Shown in pieces: positions 9,961 through 19,135 of a DNA stretch of 64,000 bases (position 1 is the stretch's first letter; every line of letters starts with the position of its first letter). Source of the DNA: an uncultured Candidatus Saccharibacteria bacterium (GTDB lineage: Bacteria > Patescibacteriota > Saccharimonadia > Saccharimonadales > Saccharimonadaceae); contig CAMVRN010000001.1 in NCBI GenBank assembly GCA_947169915.1, positions 89,584 to 153,583 of the forward strand, written 5' to 3'. The notes under the pieces were generated by a model, which was not told where the DNA came from, did not search any database, and worked only from the letters and a program-made list of their open reading frames with translations. Made by a program: the position numbers and the translations under genes.

Positions 9961-9989
9961 ATTATATATAGTTGTTATGTTTTTGTCGA
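9961..9989 (-). promoter_or_regulatory. Promoter of the MacB-like exporter
   Basis: TCGACA, 17-base spacer, TATAAT; about 10-base leader carrying AAAGGAG. Confidence 0.75.
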
Positions 9990-10015
9990 GCAAGGACGTA
10001 TGCCTTTATTCATGC

Positions 10016-10021
10016 TATAAT
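10016..10021 (+). promoter_or_regulatory. -10 box
   Basis: TATAAT 18 bases before the ATG at 10040; divergent from the exporter promoter. Confidence 0.6.
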
Positions 10022-10039
10022 GGTAAAAAAGGAGGAATA

Positions 10040-10546
10040 ATGGAAAACGAACAACCAAAAGCTAAAGGTTCAAAAACTATGACTTACGCCATAATCGGTG
10101 TGCTTGCAGTTGCATTGATTGGGGGCGGAATCTTTCTTTTGACCCGCAATAAAGGTGACAACAATGGTGGTAATAGTAGCGATGTTCCAGAAGTTGTTGA
10201 ACCAACCGTTGTTACTGCGGCGGAGCTTAATGGCGAGAGGGCGGTTACGATTGCTTATGGAGATTATGAAGCGATGCAAACGCTTGCAAGTGACATCCAA
10301 AATGGTCGCATGACTGGCAAAATCGTCGAAATTGATGGTATTGTTAGCCACCCAGGTACAAGCTATTCTATTACCGAAGCAAGCGCTGATGGAACTACTA
10401 AAATTGGTACGGTTTTCAATATTAAGGACGGTTCGGCATATCCAGAGGATGGAAAGCGCGCCAGAGTCATTGCAAAAGTTGTTGAAGAAAGTGCTATGAA
10501 TTTCCAGCTTGCAACGCTTAAAGACTTTGTTGAAGAAGTAAAATAA
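10040..10546 (+). CDS. Single-pass membrane protein, unknown
   Basis: The start at 10040 is fixed by AAAGGAGGAATA before the ATG; an open frame extends upstream but contains the promoter. The 168-residue protein has a short charged N-terminus, one membrane segment (MTYAIIGVLAVALIGGGIFLL, about 13-33), an Asn/Gly linker and a compact outer domain of about 110 residues ending VEEVK. The outer domain alternates hydrophobic strands (GKIVEIDGIVSHP, KIGTVFNI, KRARVIAKVV) in a way that could be an OB-like barrel. That fold is a guess. Confidence 0.75.
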   Translation: MENEQPKAKGSKTMTYAIIGVLAVALIGGGIFLLTRNKGDNNGGNSSDVPEVVEPTVVTAAELNGERAVTIAYGDYEAMQTLASDIQNGRMTGKIVEIDGIVSHPGTSYSITEASADGTTKIGTVFNIKDGSAYPEDGKRARVIAKVVEESAMNFQLATLKDFVEEVK

Positions 10547-10561
10547 AATAACAAGCAGACT

Positions 10562-10589
10562 AAAATCCAGCCCTTCGGGGCTGGTTTTC
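10562..10589 (+). terminator. Terminator
   Basis: CCAGCCC-TTCG-GGGCTGG followed by TTTT. Confidence 0.8.
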
Positions 10590-10590
10590 G

Positions 10591-10627
10591 ATAAAAAAAG
10601 AAAGACCTAAAGGTCTTTATTTTTTTC
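10591..10627. terminator. Second, bidirectional terminator
   Basis: AAAGACCT/AGGTCTTT hairpin with A-rich left flank and T-rich right flank; ends tRNA-Leu on the minus strand and backs up the plus-strand gene. Confidence 0.7.
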
Positions 10628-10628
10628 T

Positions 10629-10718
10629 TGGTGCGCCTGACTAGACTCGAACTAGCACAGCACTAAAATGGCCACTACCACCTCAAGGTAGCGTGTCTAC
10701 CAATTCCACCACAGGCGC
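10629..10718 (-). tRNA. tRNA-Leu (GAG)
   Basis: Minus-strand class II tRNA with a long variable arm: acceptor GCGCCTG/CAGGCGC, anticodon stem CTACC/GGTAG with loop TTGAGGT (anticodon GAG), encoded CCA. Confidence 0.93.
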
Positions 10719-10744
10719 ATAATCTGTTAAAGATACCTTTTGAT

Positions 10745-10750
10745 ATTATA
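10745..10750 (-). promoter_or_regulatory. -10 box of tRNA-Leu
   Basis: TATAAT on the minus strand upstream of the tRNA. Confidence 0.6.
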
Positions 10751-10778
10751 TCACACTTATTGAGATTTTTGCAAGGAA

Positions 10779-12506
10779 TTACGGGGTGCGGTTCTTCGTA
10801 ATTTTCTCGACACCCCAGAAGCGAACATCCACAAAGCGGTCAGTTGAGACAACGAGCGAGTTATCTTCAGAAAATGGTTTTACGTTTTTGTCAAAGTAGT
10901 AGCTTAGGTTAACTTGATATAAGCCGATTGCAGGCGCGTCTTCAATCCATCTAGAGACGAATGATTCGTATTTTTGAGTACGAGCATCTTCATCTACCGT
11001 TTCCCTTGCAGAAATAATCAAATCGTCCGCAACCGAGTTGCTGTAGTTGGAGAGGTTTAGCCCGGTTTGGCTTGCCTGTGAAGAATGATAATAGACGAGA
11101 AGGTCTGGATTGGCGCCGAGTTCAACCTCGTATATCAACATGTCGTAATTGCGGTTCGCAATGATGTTAACTAAGAAGTCTTGCCCTGGGTCCTCAACGA
11201 CACGAACTACTTCAAATCCAAGGTTCTCAAGTTGCTCTGCGACGTCTTCTAGGATGATTGGGAAATATCCTGTAGAAATTGTAGCAAGACGGACGGTCTT
11301 TTTGTCGATACCGGCGACCGTATCTTTTGCAAGGGCAATGTTCTTCGCTGGAAGTTCCGGCCATTCGTCGAGATTGATTTGGCTCTTAAGTATTGGGTAA
11401 TCGAGCGGGTGCTCATCACCTATAAGCGAACGAATTTCCGAGACATCTATCCCTGCTTGGACAGCTTTGCGGACGTCACGATTTTTGAATATTCCACTCT
11501 TTGAGTTCATAAATAGGTACACACCAGAGTTGATGGCGGTTTGTTTTTCGTAGAGATTCTTTGATGCAATTTCTTCTGAATCGGTCGGCAATAGTTCAGC
11601 CGTGGCAGAAACTGCACCTTTCTTGATTGCATTTTTGATGTCTTCAGTCGTTAGGTAGGCGTGGACGACAAAACTGTTGATTTTTGGAACCCCTTTGTAA
11701 TAGTTCTCGTTCGCAACAAGATAGACGATAGACTCGCCACTAGTGCCAATAGACTGTTGTGCGTTATAGCTAAATGGACCTGACGAAATCGGATTAGTGC
11801 TGAAACTCGACTCGAGCAAAGTCATAGAATCGGCACCGTCTAGGGCATGCTTTGGAAGAATTGGAAAATCCAAGGCTGTATTAAATTCGGCGTAAATGGC
11901 TGGTAAATCAAAGACGATTTCATTTTTTTCGTTAACACTAACTTTCACGTTGTAAAGATTTGAATAGTATGAAGAAACTTGACCGAGGCCACTGATTAGG
12001 TTGGCCGTAAAGACTACGTCTTCTGCTGTGATTGGCTCTCCGTCGGACCATTTTAATCCGTCGCGGAGTTTCACGGTCCATGTTCTCGCTGAAGAATCTG
12101 ATTTCACATATTCCGCCAAAACATTCCCGACGTGCCCAGAAGAATCGGCGGCGGTTAGGCCTAGGAACATTAATTTCGATAAGGTTTTTTCACTGTTCGT
12201 TGTGGCAAAGAGCGGATTCAATGAGCTGACTTTTCCGAGAGTGGCTTCGGTGTAGGTACCTCCGTTCGTAAAGCCGGTCGTAGAGTATGAATCGTTAAAC
12301 CAAAAGCTCTGGGTTAAAGCGAGCATGAATAGAGCGAAAACGAGAAGTCCCCATTCTAGAACGAATAGACGGACGTCGCTGATGTGCGAAAGACGTCGTA
12401 CAACATTCTTTTTAATGTGAGCTTCGCTAGAAATAACTGCGTCTTCAGAAAGACGAGAAAACTTCCTTAATGCTTTTTGCCCACTCTTTTTAGAAAATAG
12501 TTTCAT
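10779..12506 (-). CDS. Membrane-tethered oligopeptide-type solute-binding protein
   Basis: A 575-residue member of solute-binding family 5 (OppA/DppA type). Typical segments are visible: SSLNPLFATTNSEKTLSKLMF, LKWSDGEPITAEDVVFTANL and RDVRKAVQAGIDVSEI. Instead of a lipobox signal it carries a 46-residue cytoplasmic basic tail and an uncleaved membrane helix (VLEWGLLVFALFMLALT, about 48-65). No Opp permease or ATPase is adjacent, so import of peptides is not shown; sensing or another receptor role is possible. The ATG lies one base after the secG stop, with no SD, so it depends on coupled translation in a secG operon. Confidence 0.88.
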   Translation of the reverse strand: MKLFSKKSGQKALRKFSRLSEDAVISSEAHIKKNVVRRLSHISDVRLFVLEWGLLVFALFMLALTQSFWFNDSYSTTGFTNGGTYTEATLGKVSSLNPLFATTNSEKTLSKLMFLGLTAADSSGHVGNVLAEYVKSDSSARTWTVKLRDGLKWSDGEPITAEDVVFTANLISGLGQVSSYYSNLYNVKVSVNEKNEIVFDLPAIYAEFNTALDFPILPKHALDGADSMTLLESSFSTNPISSGPFSYNAQQSIGTSGESIVYLVANENYYKGVPKINSFVVHAYLTTEDIKNAIKKGAVSATAELLPTDSEEIASKNLYEKQTAINSGVYLFMNSKSGIFKNRDVRKAVQAGIDVSEIRSLIGDEHPLDYPILKSQINLDEWPELPAKNIALAKDTVAGIDKKTVRLATISTGYFPIILEDVAEQLENLGFEVVRVVEDPGQDFLVNIIANRNYDMLIYEVELGANPDLLVYYHSSQASQTGLNLSNYSNSVADDLIISARETVDEDARTQKYESFVSRWIEDAPAIGLYQVNLSYYFDKNVKPFSEDNSLVVSTDRFVDVRFWGVEKITKNRTP

Positions 12507-12507
12507 G

Positions 12508-12735
12508 TTATGCTGGAATTAATAATAGCCCCATAATCGACATGACAAAGATAACCGCAAAAATAATGGTGGCGTTAAAGAGAGATTTATCGATGCCGCG
12601 CCTAGTAGTGTATAATTCGCCGGTTCCACCCAAGCCAGCGCCAAGAGATGCTCCGCGTTGTTGAAGTAGGATAAGTAAGACAACTAGAACTGCCGAAACA
12701 ATAATTGAGATTTGAAAAATGGAAACTAGATTCAT
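12508..12735 (-). CDS. secG: Preprotein translocase subunit SecG
   Basis: A 75-residue protein with two membrane helices and the SecG loop (LQQRGASLGAGLGGTGELYTTRRGID). Length and topology are normal. SecG assists SecYE/SecA in export. The promoter is near perfect, with TATAAT nine bases before the ATG, so the leader is at most a few bases. It is the first gene of a pair with the solute-binding protein. Confidence 0.93.
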   Translation of the reverse strand: MNLVSIFQISIIVSAVLVVLLILLQQRGASLGAGLGGTGELYTTRRGIDKSLFNATIIFAVIFVMSIMGLLLIPA

Positions 12736-12744
12736 GATGATTCT

Positions 12745-12773
12745 ATTATAAGAGATTCGGACCGAGTTTTCAA
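12745..12773 (-). promoter_or_regulatory. secG promoter
   Basis: TTGAAA, 17-base spacer, TATAAT; the -35 lies just past the uvrC stop. Confidence 0.85.
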
Positions 12774-12777
12774 GGAT

Positions 12778-14064
12778 TTAATTATTTCCAAGCTGTCGCT
12801 TGCGTTTCAGAAGGGTGTGGTATGTGATAGCAAAGCGATGCGCCTCTTCATCTATGCGCGCAATTAGGCGAGAAATGTGCGAGTCTTTAGATAGCTCAAT
12901 AGTTTGGAACCCTTGGCTAGTAGGAACGACGATTTTGACGATGGCCGATTTTGAATGGTCGCCGGATTTGTCACGGCCAATAACCGGAATAGTAGCGCTG
13001 TCTTTTACTGCTTGGAGTAAGGGGAGCACACTCGCAACTTGAAGCTCGCCACCGTCTAAGATTATTAAATCTGGGTACTTCCAAGAAGGGTGTTTTAGGC
13101 GCCTTGTTATAACTTCTTGAAGACTAGCAGTGTCGTTATTTTGTTGCTTTTTAAGCTTGAATTTACGATATTCCGAGCGGTCAGACACGCCATTCGTGAA
13201 TACAACCATCGAGGCAACAACATCTTGGCCCGATTGATGAGATATATCGTATCCTTCGATTCGGCGAGGTGGTTCTGGAAGATGCAACATTTTCTGAAGT
13301 TGGAGCAGAGCTTGGTCGGATGATATGTCTAAGAATTCCTTGTCCGAGAAAACAATTCTCTTTTTCAATCCTTTGAGCCCAAAGAGTTCGTTTCGGAGTT
13401 CTGCTGCTCGCTCGTAATTCCCCTTTTTCGCCTCCTCTTTCATCTCATGTTCTAGGTCCTTCAATAGTTTCTGACGGTCCCCTTCGAGGTAGCGAATTAG
13501 GTTGTTGAGGATTTTATGGTAATCCTTTGGTGTCATCTTGCCGATTTCAATTCCTGGCGTGAGTCCTAGATCGGTATCGAGTGTCTTTTTCCCGCTATAT
13601 GGTTTGTCATAGAATGGGAAAATTTTTCTTAGAATACGAAGTGCTGTCGCGATAGTGTTTTTCGCATAGAACGGACCAATATAACGAGCGTCATCGCCAA
13701 GGTTATTGCGAGTCATTGAGACATCAGGGACTTCCGCTTTCGTGTTAATGCGGACAAAACAAACATTCTTATCGTCCCGAAGAAGGATATTCCATTTTGG
13801 CATATAACGCTTTATCATTTCACTTTCAAGAAACAGCGCATCCATTTCGGTATCTACAACAATCCAGTCGGTCATATAGATTTCTTCAACAAGTGCAGCT
13901 GTTTTTGGGTCGCGGTCCTTTGGGTTTTGAAAATATTGACGGACGCGGTTTTTTAAAACGGCTGCTTTTCCGACGTAGATTATTTCGCCAGCCTTGTTTT
14001 TATGAAAGTAAACGCCAGGAGCTGACGGGAGAGTTTTTAGCTTTTGCTTTAACGCATCGTTCAT
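12778..14064 (-). CDS. uvrC: Excinuclease ABC subunit C, short form
   Basis: A 428-residue UvrC, against about 600 in most bacteria. Present: N-terminal GIY-YIG nuclease (PGVYFHKNKAGEIIYVGKA, about 15-33), the UVR motif for UvrB contact (KGNYERAAELRNELFGLKGL, about 212-231) and the RNase-H-like nuclease domain (GYDISHQSGQDVVASMV; EEAHRFAITYH). The chain ends at LLKRKRQLGNN, exactly where the C-terminal tandem HhH DNA-binding region normally begins, so that region is missing. The stop is genuine and followed by the secG promoter. TATAAT seven bases before the ATG implies a leaderless mRNA. Confidence 0.93.
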   Translation of the reverse strand: MNDALKQKLKTLPSAPGVYFHKNKAGEIIYVGKAAVLKNRVRQYFQNPKDRDPKTAALVEEIYMTDWIVVDTEMDALFLESEMIKRYMPKWNILLRDDKNVCFVRINTKAEVPDVSMTRNNLGDDARYIGPFYAKNTIATALRILRKIFPFYDKPYSGKKTLDTDLGLTPGIEIGKMTPKDYHKILNNLIRYLEGDRQKLLKDLEHEMKEEAKKGNYERAAELRNELFGLKGLKKRIVFSDKEFLDISSDQALLQLQKMLHLPEPPRRIEGYDISHQSGQDVVASMVVFTNGVSDRSEYRKFKLKKQQNNDTASLQEVITRRLKHPSWKYPDLIILDGGELQVASVLPLLQAVKDSATIPVIGRDKSGDHSKSAIVKIVVPTSQGFQTIELSKDSHISRLIARIDEEAHRFAITYHTLLKRKRQLGNN

Positions 14065-14071
14065 TAACTAT

Positions 14072-14077
14072 ATTATA
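14072..14077 (-). promoter_or_regulatory. uvrC -10 box, leaderless
   Basis: TATAAT seven bases before the ATG at 14064. Confidence 0.65.
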
Positions 14078-14085
14078 TACTATTT

Positions 14086-14607
14086 CTAATCTTCATCGGC
14101 TTTTAGAGAGTTATGATACTCAGAAATAAGTTCGCTCAAAGACTTATATTCTTCAGGAGCCTCAATAAGTCTGCTGAAGCGTTCCAACGAGTAGTTTTGT
14201 GATAAACCAAAGATTCTTTTGAGCTCCGCAATGCTTTCGTCGTCTACCTCGACGTACGATTCGCTTAGTCTAGCGGCAAGAGTAACTTTACATTCGATTT
14301 CGTAGAGTTCATCTTTTGACAAGTATTCGGCAATGTTTTGATATTCCTCTTCTGGGACGCCAAGTTTCTTGAGTTTTGCTTCGGTTTGGCTTTCTATCAA
14401 GTCTAGAAAACCGCTGAATAGAAAATAATTAGCTTCTTCTAGTGGAACATCGACGCCAACGTTTGTCTCGACTGATGATGGGCGGTCATTTACGGAGGTT
14501 GGGAGACGGTCTAGAATGAGGATTATCAAAATAACAACAAGTACCGCTAGGGTGATTCGTAGCGGGCGGAGTCGTTTGGATTTTTCCGGATTCATTTTCT
14601 CTGTCAC
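14086..14607 (-). CDS. Single-pass membrane protein, unknown
   Basis: A 173-residue protein starting at GTG 14607, seven bases after TATAAT (leaderless GTG). The ATG four codons later is the alternative. A basic N-terminus, one membrane helix (ITLAVLVVILIILILDRL, about 18-35) and an outer, mostly helical, acidic domain (36-173). No recognisable family. Its stop lies immediately before the uvrC promoter. Confidence 0.72.
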   Translation of the reverse strand: MTEKMNPEKSKRLRPLRITLAVLVVILIILILDRLPTSVNDRPSSVETNVGVDVPLEEANYFLFSGFLDLIESQTEAKLKKLGVPEEEYQNIAEYLSKDELYEIECKVTLAARLSESYVEVDDESIAELKRIFGLSQNYSLERFSRLIEAPEEYKSLSELISEYHNSLKADED

Positions 14608-14614
14608 TCAGGTC

Positions 14615-14620
14615 ATTATA
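14615..14620 (-). promoter_or_regulatory. -10 box, leaderless GTG start
   Basis: TATAAT seven bases before GTG at 14607; back-to-back with the enolase promoter. Confidence 0.6.
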
Positions 14621-14658
14621 TCATAGTTTTAGCCCTACAAACTTTGGCGATAGTTTGG

Positions 14659-14664
14659 TATAAT
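14659..14664 (+). promoter_or_regulatory. eno -10 box, leaderless
   Basis: TATAAT seven bases before the ATG at 14672. Confidence 0.65.
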
Positions 14665-14671
14665 AATGCTT

Positions 14672-15952
14672 ATGAATAATTTTACAATTTCTAATATAAA
14701 AGCGAGGCAGATTCTAGATTCACGCGGTAATCCAACAGTTGAGGCGGATGTGTTTTTGGAATCTGGACAGGCGGGTAGGGCGGCCGTGCCGTCTGGCGCG
14801 TCGACTGGGTCAGGAGAAGCACTTGAGCTTCGCGACAATGACTCGAAATTCTACGGCGGAAAGAGCGTCTTAAAAGCCGTCTGGAATGTTAATTCTAAAA
14901 TCAAAGATGTACTCGTCGGAAATAGTGCCGAACAGGCAGTCGTTGACCAAATCATGTTGGACCTTGATGGAACCGCAGATAAGTCTCATCTCGGTGCAAA
15001 TGCAATTTTAGCCGTTTCCCTCGCGACCGCAAAGGCGGTTGCGCGTGCAAAGAAGCTCCCGTTTTACGCCTACGTCGCGGAGCTTGCTGGAACGATGGAC
15101 GAAATGTCTTTACCTCTACCAATGATGAACGTCATGAACGGTGGTGAGCATGCGGATTGGGCGACCGATTTTCAGGAATACATGATTATTCCAAAAGGCG
15201 CAGAAAATATCGCCGATGCCGTTCGAATGGGCGCAGAAGTGTTCCATGCTTTGAAAGCCGTGCTCAAAGAGCGCGATTATCCTGTTACCGTTGGTGACGA
15301 AGGTGGATATGCGCCAAAGGTCCGCGATGGAAACAACGAGCCTCTCGAGTGTATTAAACTTGCTATCGAGCGTGCTGGATACAAACCTGAAAAGGATATC
15401 GCGATGGCGATGGATATCGCAAGTTCCGAATTTTTCGACAAAGACCATTATGTATTGAAGACGAATGGCGAGTGGAAGTCCGCCGATGATTTAACGAACT
15501 GGTATTCATGGATTATTGAGAACTATCCAGTAGTTTCAATCGAAGACGGTCTAGCCGAAAATGACTGGGAGGGATGGAAGATGATGACTTCTCGGCTTGG
15601 CGATAAAATCCAGCTTGTCGGTGATGACTTATTCGTGACAAATACAAAGCTTCTTAAAAAAGGCATAGATGAAAAAGCTGGTAACTCCATCTTGATTAAA
15701 CCAAACCAAATTGGTTCGTTGTCTGAAACAATTAATGCAGTAATGATGGCAAAGAAAGCTGGGTTCCGTACAATCATCTCTCACCGTTCTGGTGAGACTG
15801 AGGACGTTTCCATCTCTCATATCGCAGTTGGGCTTGGAGCTGGCCAGATTAAAACTGGTTCTCTTTCTCGAAGCGAGCGCATCGCAAAGTACAATGAGCT
15901 CATTCGTATTGCCGAGGCGAACTCTCGACTTGGGCTTGCAAAACCATTCTAG
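14672..15952 (+). CDS. eno: Enolase
   Basis: Converts 2-phosphoglycerate to phosphoenolpyruvate in glycolysis. The 426-residue protein shows the full signature set: [17 protein letters not shown] at the N-terminus, [48 protein letters not shown] and SHRSGETED with [14 protein letters not shown] at the C-terminus. The start at 14672 is preferred over the ATG two codons upstream because it lies the usual seven bases after TATAAT. A strong terminator follows. Cytoplasmic, possibly also surface exposed as in many bacteria. Confidence 0.98.
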   Translation: MNNFTISNIKARQILDSRGNPTVEADVFLESGQAGRAAVPSGASTGSGEALELRDNDSKFYGGKSVLKAVWNVNSKIKDVLVGNSAEQAVVDQIMLDLDGTADKSHLGANAILAVSLATAKAVARAKKLPFYAYVAELAGTMDEMSLPLPMMNVMNGGEHADWATDFQEYMIIPKGAENIADAVRMGAEVFHALKAVLKERDYPVTVGDEGGYAPKVRDGNNEPLECIKLAIERAGYKPEKDIAMAMDIASSEFFDKDHYVLKTNGEWKSADDLTNWYSWIIENYPVVSIEDGLAENDWEGWKMMTSRLGDKIQLVGDDLFVTNTKLLKKGIDEKAGNSILIKPNQIGSLSETINAVMMAKKAGFRTIISHRSGETEDVSISHIAVGLGAGQIKTGSLSRSERIAKYNELIRIAEANSRLGLAKPF

Positions 15953-15983
15953 AAAAAAATACCCCCGAGGGGGTATTTTTTTT
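15953..15983. terminator. Bidirectional terminator of eno and ligA
   Basis: AAATACCCCC-GA-GGGGGTATTT hairpin with long A and T flanks. Confidence 0.9.
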
Positions 15984-17988
15984 ATTCGCCGATTAGCCTT
16001 AGGAATTCTTGCTCATTTATAGTCGGAATACCAAGTTTCTTGGCTTTTTCGACCTTGCTGTTTCCCGGTTTTTCTCCGAGAATAAGTGCCGTGGTTGTTT
16101 TTGTGACTGAGCTTGTTACGGTTGCTCCGAGCGAGCGGAGTTTATCTTCGGCCTCCTCGCGACCAAATTTTTCTAGAGTTCCGGAAATTATGTAGCTTTT
16201 GCCTGCAAGAGGAGCAGAAGAAAGGTCATTAAAGGTTGGTTTTAGACCTAGCTCTTTTAATTCTGAGAGCATAGCGAGATTATCCTCGTCGGCGAAATAT
16301 GCTAGGATGCTCTCCGCAACGACTTCGCCAATATCTGGAATCTCTAGGAGCTCATCCTTTTCAGCATTCTGTAGTTTTTCTAGTGATCCAAATTTGTTTG
16401 CAAGAAGAGTAGCGGTTTGTGTACCCACATGACGAATTCCGAGGGCGGTGATAACTTTGTTCAAATCGGCAGTCTTTGATTTCTCGAGGTTAAAAATTAG
16501 TTTTTCTGCGGAAAGGTCTGCGAATCGTTCGAGCGAAGTAAGTTGAGATTTTTTGAGGCGGTATAGGTCGGCGATAGATTTTACTAAGCCTGACTCAACA
16601 AGGAGTGCGACATTCTTTTCTCCTAGACCTTCGATGTTGAGTGCGGGTTTCGACGCATAATATTCGATGCTTCGCTTTAGAATAAAGTCGGACGTTTCCC
16701 CTTTGACGCGGTAGACAACTTCACCCGCTGGTCGCTCGAAACTAAGTTCTGGGTATTGTGTTTTTAAAGCCTTTTCATAATCGAATGGCTCGGTATCGCT
16801 TGGACGAAGGGTGGTCAAAACTTCTTTGACCTGAGGGATAATGTCGCCCGCCTTATAAACAATGACTGTATCTCCGATACGGATATCAAGGCGTTTGATT
16901 TCGTCTGCATTATGAAGCGTTGCGTGTCGAACAATACTTCCGGCTATTTCGACTGGGTCAAAAATAGCGACTGGCGTAGCAGCGCCAGTGCGCCCAATCG
17001 TGATTACGATATCTCGAACTCTAGTTGTCGATTCTTCGGCTGGGAACTTAAACGCGACAGCACCACGCGGAGTTTTACCGATGATGCCTAGCTTATCGTA
17101 GATTTCTCGGTCGTTGATTTTAATAACCATACCGTCTGTATTAAACAGCAATCGTTTTCTGTATTCATCGAGACTGCGAATATATTTCAGCATCTCTGGA
17201 AGTTGCTCGCGAGAGAACACTTTATCTTCGTTTGAAGTGCGAAAACCTAGGGAGCGGATTTTTTCGTACGCCTCATGATGAGTCGGAAGATTTGGCTTGA
17301 CCAAATCATAGGCAATAAACTTGAGGTTTCTGCTCGCCGCGACTTTCGGGTCGAGCTGGCGAATTGTTCCAGCCGCGAGGTTGCGCGGGTTGGCAAATTC
17401 TTTTTCGCCCATTTTTCTCTGATGCTCTTGTATTTCTTCAAAATCTTTTTTAAAAAGAATAATTTCTCCGCGAACTTCGACTTCGCCTGGTTCCGAGATT
17501 CTGAGTGGGATGTTTTGAATAGTACGCACGTTCATGGTAACATCTTCGCCGACAAGACCGTCTCCGCGAGTAACCGCCTGAACGAATAAGCCGTCTTTGT
17601 ATTTCAAAGCACACGCAAGACCGTCCATTTTTATGTCAGTGAAAAATTCCTTAATTCTCCCGCCTGGGATGAGTTTTTCGTTGCGTGTAATCCAATCCTT
17701 AATTTCCTCTTCCGAGAAGACATCGGCGAGCGAAATCATGCGCTTTTCGTGAGTTACTTTCACAAACTTATCGAGCGGCTTGCCTGCGACGCGTTGCGTC
17801 GGGCTATCGGGAGTGATTAATTCTGGATACATTTCCTCAAGTTGGGAAAGTTCGTGCTTAAGTGAATCCGCTGCGGACTCCGACATGATAGATTTGTCTA
17901 GTACGTGGTAGTTGTAGCGGTATTCGTTGATTAATTCTCGAAGTTTTTCGATTCGAGTAATTGCTTCCTCTTTACTTATCTTCTTCAT
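15982..17988 (-). CDS. ligA: NAD-dependent DNA ligase lacking zinc-finger cysteines
   Basis: Seals nicks in replication and repair using NAD. The 668 residues have the usual order: Ia domain (1-70), nucleotidyl transferase with active lysine in KMDG at 120-123, OB fold, zinc-finger region, HhH repeats (for example FGSLEKLQNAEKDELLEIPDIGEVVAESI) and BRCT (LAGKSYIISGTLEKFGREEA onward). The zinc-finger region at 411-438 (QYPELSFERP..YRVKGETSDF) has no cysteine: the expected four positions read Y, L, V and D/F. The start overlaps the preceding gene by 17 bases, and GGAGG lies ten bases upstream. Last gene of the lemA-htpX operon. Confidence 0.95.
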   Translation of the reverse strand: MKKISKEEAITRIEKLRELINEYRYNYHVLDKSIMSESAADSLKHELSQLEEMYPELITPDSPTQRVAGKPLDKFVKVTHEKRMISLADVFSEEEIKDWITRNEKLIPGGRIKEFFTDIKMDGLACALKYKDGLFVQAVTRGDGLVGEDVTMNVRTIQNIPLRISEPGEVEVRGEIILFKKDFEEIQEHQRKMGEKEFANPRNLAAGTIRQLDPKVAASRNLKFIAYDLVKPNLPTHHEAYEKIRSLGFRTSNEDKVFSREQLPEMLKYIRSLDEYRKRLLFNTDGMVIKINDREIYDKLGIIGKTPRGAVAFKFPAEESTTRVRDIVITIGRTGAATPVAIFDPVEIAGSIVRHATLHNADEIKRLDIRIGDTVIVYKAGDIIPQVKEVLTTLRPSDTEPFDYEKALKTQYPELSFERPAGEVVYRVKGETSDFILKRSIEYYASKPALNIEGLGEKNVALLVESGLVKSIADLYRLKKSQLTSLERFADLSAEKLIFNLEKSKTADLNKVITALGIRHVGTQTATLLANKFGSLEKLQNAEKDELLEIPDIGEVVAESILAYFADEDNLAMLSELKELGLKPTFNDLSSAPLAGKSYIISGTLEKFGREEAEDKLRSLGATVTSSVTKTTTALILGEKPGNSKVEKAKKLGIPTINEQEFLRLIGE

Positions 17989-19135
17989 AGTCTAGGAGCC
18001 TCCGGTAGTATAGATATAGATATGCGGTTATATAAACAAACGAGAAGCTTGTCATGAAGAGCAAGAAGAACGGAACTACTGGCCAACCTTGAAGCCAGTC
18101 AACCACGCCTTTGAGCCATAGGTCAATGGTGATTATTGGCAACATAACAATAACCCAGACGAGCGCAAGCACCAGTAAAAGAAAGACGAGGCGGATAATA
18201 AAGCGGATGCGACGTCCGGCCATGATGTCGCTGGCGGTTTTCATGGCAGTCATAGGATAAAGGCCCGGGGCACTTACAGCAATGAGTGCAATGAGCGTGG
18301 AAGAGATAAGATATCCAGAAAGAAGTGATAAGAGCGCTGCGAAGATAAAATAGACTAAGGCATAGAATGGCGTCGATAAGAAGTCAGTTTGAACCGCAGC
18401 AGAATAAGTAAAGATGACGATAAGGAGAGGGATAATTTGAATAAAACCAATTATGAAGACAACGAATGTTGAAATGAGCGGGGTTAACGCATTATAGAAT
18501 CCATCGCGGAGTTTGACCTTTTTGTTTGCTAGGCGATGGCGCAAAAGATAGATTGTAACAAGCCAAATTAACAGGAAGATAATAACTGCAAAAATAGTTT
18601 GCGCTTCGCCAAGCCCGCCAGAAAGTCCGCCCGTTGTGACGGTGGAGATGAGAAGAAGGCCTGCTTTTGCAAAGTTCCCTATTTCCCCGCCAGCAACCTG
18701 TGCTTCTTGGTCTTCAAGAATCTTTTGGAACTGAACATACGTATTTTCGTTCATGATACCAACGAGCACGATATCAAAGATAACAGCAAAAAGAATTAGT
18801 GGAAGGAATAATTTCCAGTTTTTAAAGAGAATCGAAAAAGTGTCGCCGGCATGATGCAGAAGACCTGGTACGGAAAGTTTACGCGCGTAGTCTTCGCGAT
18901 AACTGCGTTTGAAACTTTGGTGCAAACGAACACGCGCTCGTTTTCTGGTCCACATTTTTTCTCGGGCTTTTCGATAGCTTTCTAAAAATGCAGTCTTAAA
19001 TACACCTGCTTTTTTCTCTTTTTTTGTTGTAGATTTTTTTTCTACAATTTTTCTTGCGGGAGTCTTTTTCGATTCAGGCTTTTTTATTGTTTTGGGTTTT
19101 CTGACTGTTTTGGATTTAGAACTTGAACTTGGCAT
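17972..19135 (-). CDS. Multi-pass membrane protein, unknown
   Basis: A 387-residue protein with a very basic 90-residue cytoplasmic N-terminus (Lys/Ser/Thr-rich, then RARVRLHQSFKRSYR) and about six membrane helices. The layout (long helices with a repeated P-rich turn, DLWLKGVVDWLQGWPVVPFF) resembles families annotated as glycerophosphodiester phosphodiesterase membrane domain, but no catalytic motif is visible. It overlaps htpX by 20 bases and ligA by 17, so it is translated within one operon. Confidence 0.8.
   Translation of the reverse strand: MPSSSSKSKTVRKPKTIKKPESKKTPARKIVEKKSTTKKEKKAGVFKTAFLESYRKAREKMWTRKRARVRLHQSFKRSYREDYARKLSVPGLLHHAGDTFSILFKNWKLFLPLILFAVIFDIVLVGIMNENTYVQFQKILEDQEAQVAGGEIGNFAKAGLLLISTVTTGGLSGGLGEAQTIFAVIIFLLIWLVTIYLLRHRLANKKVKLRDGFYNALTPLISTFVVFIIGFIQIIPLLIVIFTYSAAVQTDFLSTPFYALVYFIFAALLSLLSGYLISSTLIALIAVSAPGLYPMTAMKTASDIMAGRRIRFIIRLVFLLLVLALVWVIVMLPIITIDLWLKGVVDWLQGWPVVPFFLLFMTSFSFVYITAYLYLYYRRLLDYEEDK

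Noticed and set aside
14666-14671. Upstream ATG for enolase
   Set aside because: It lies one base after TATAAT, too close to be transcribed; the ATG at 14672 has the usual spacing.
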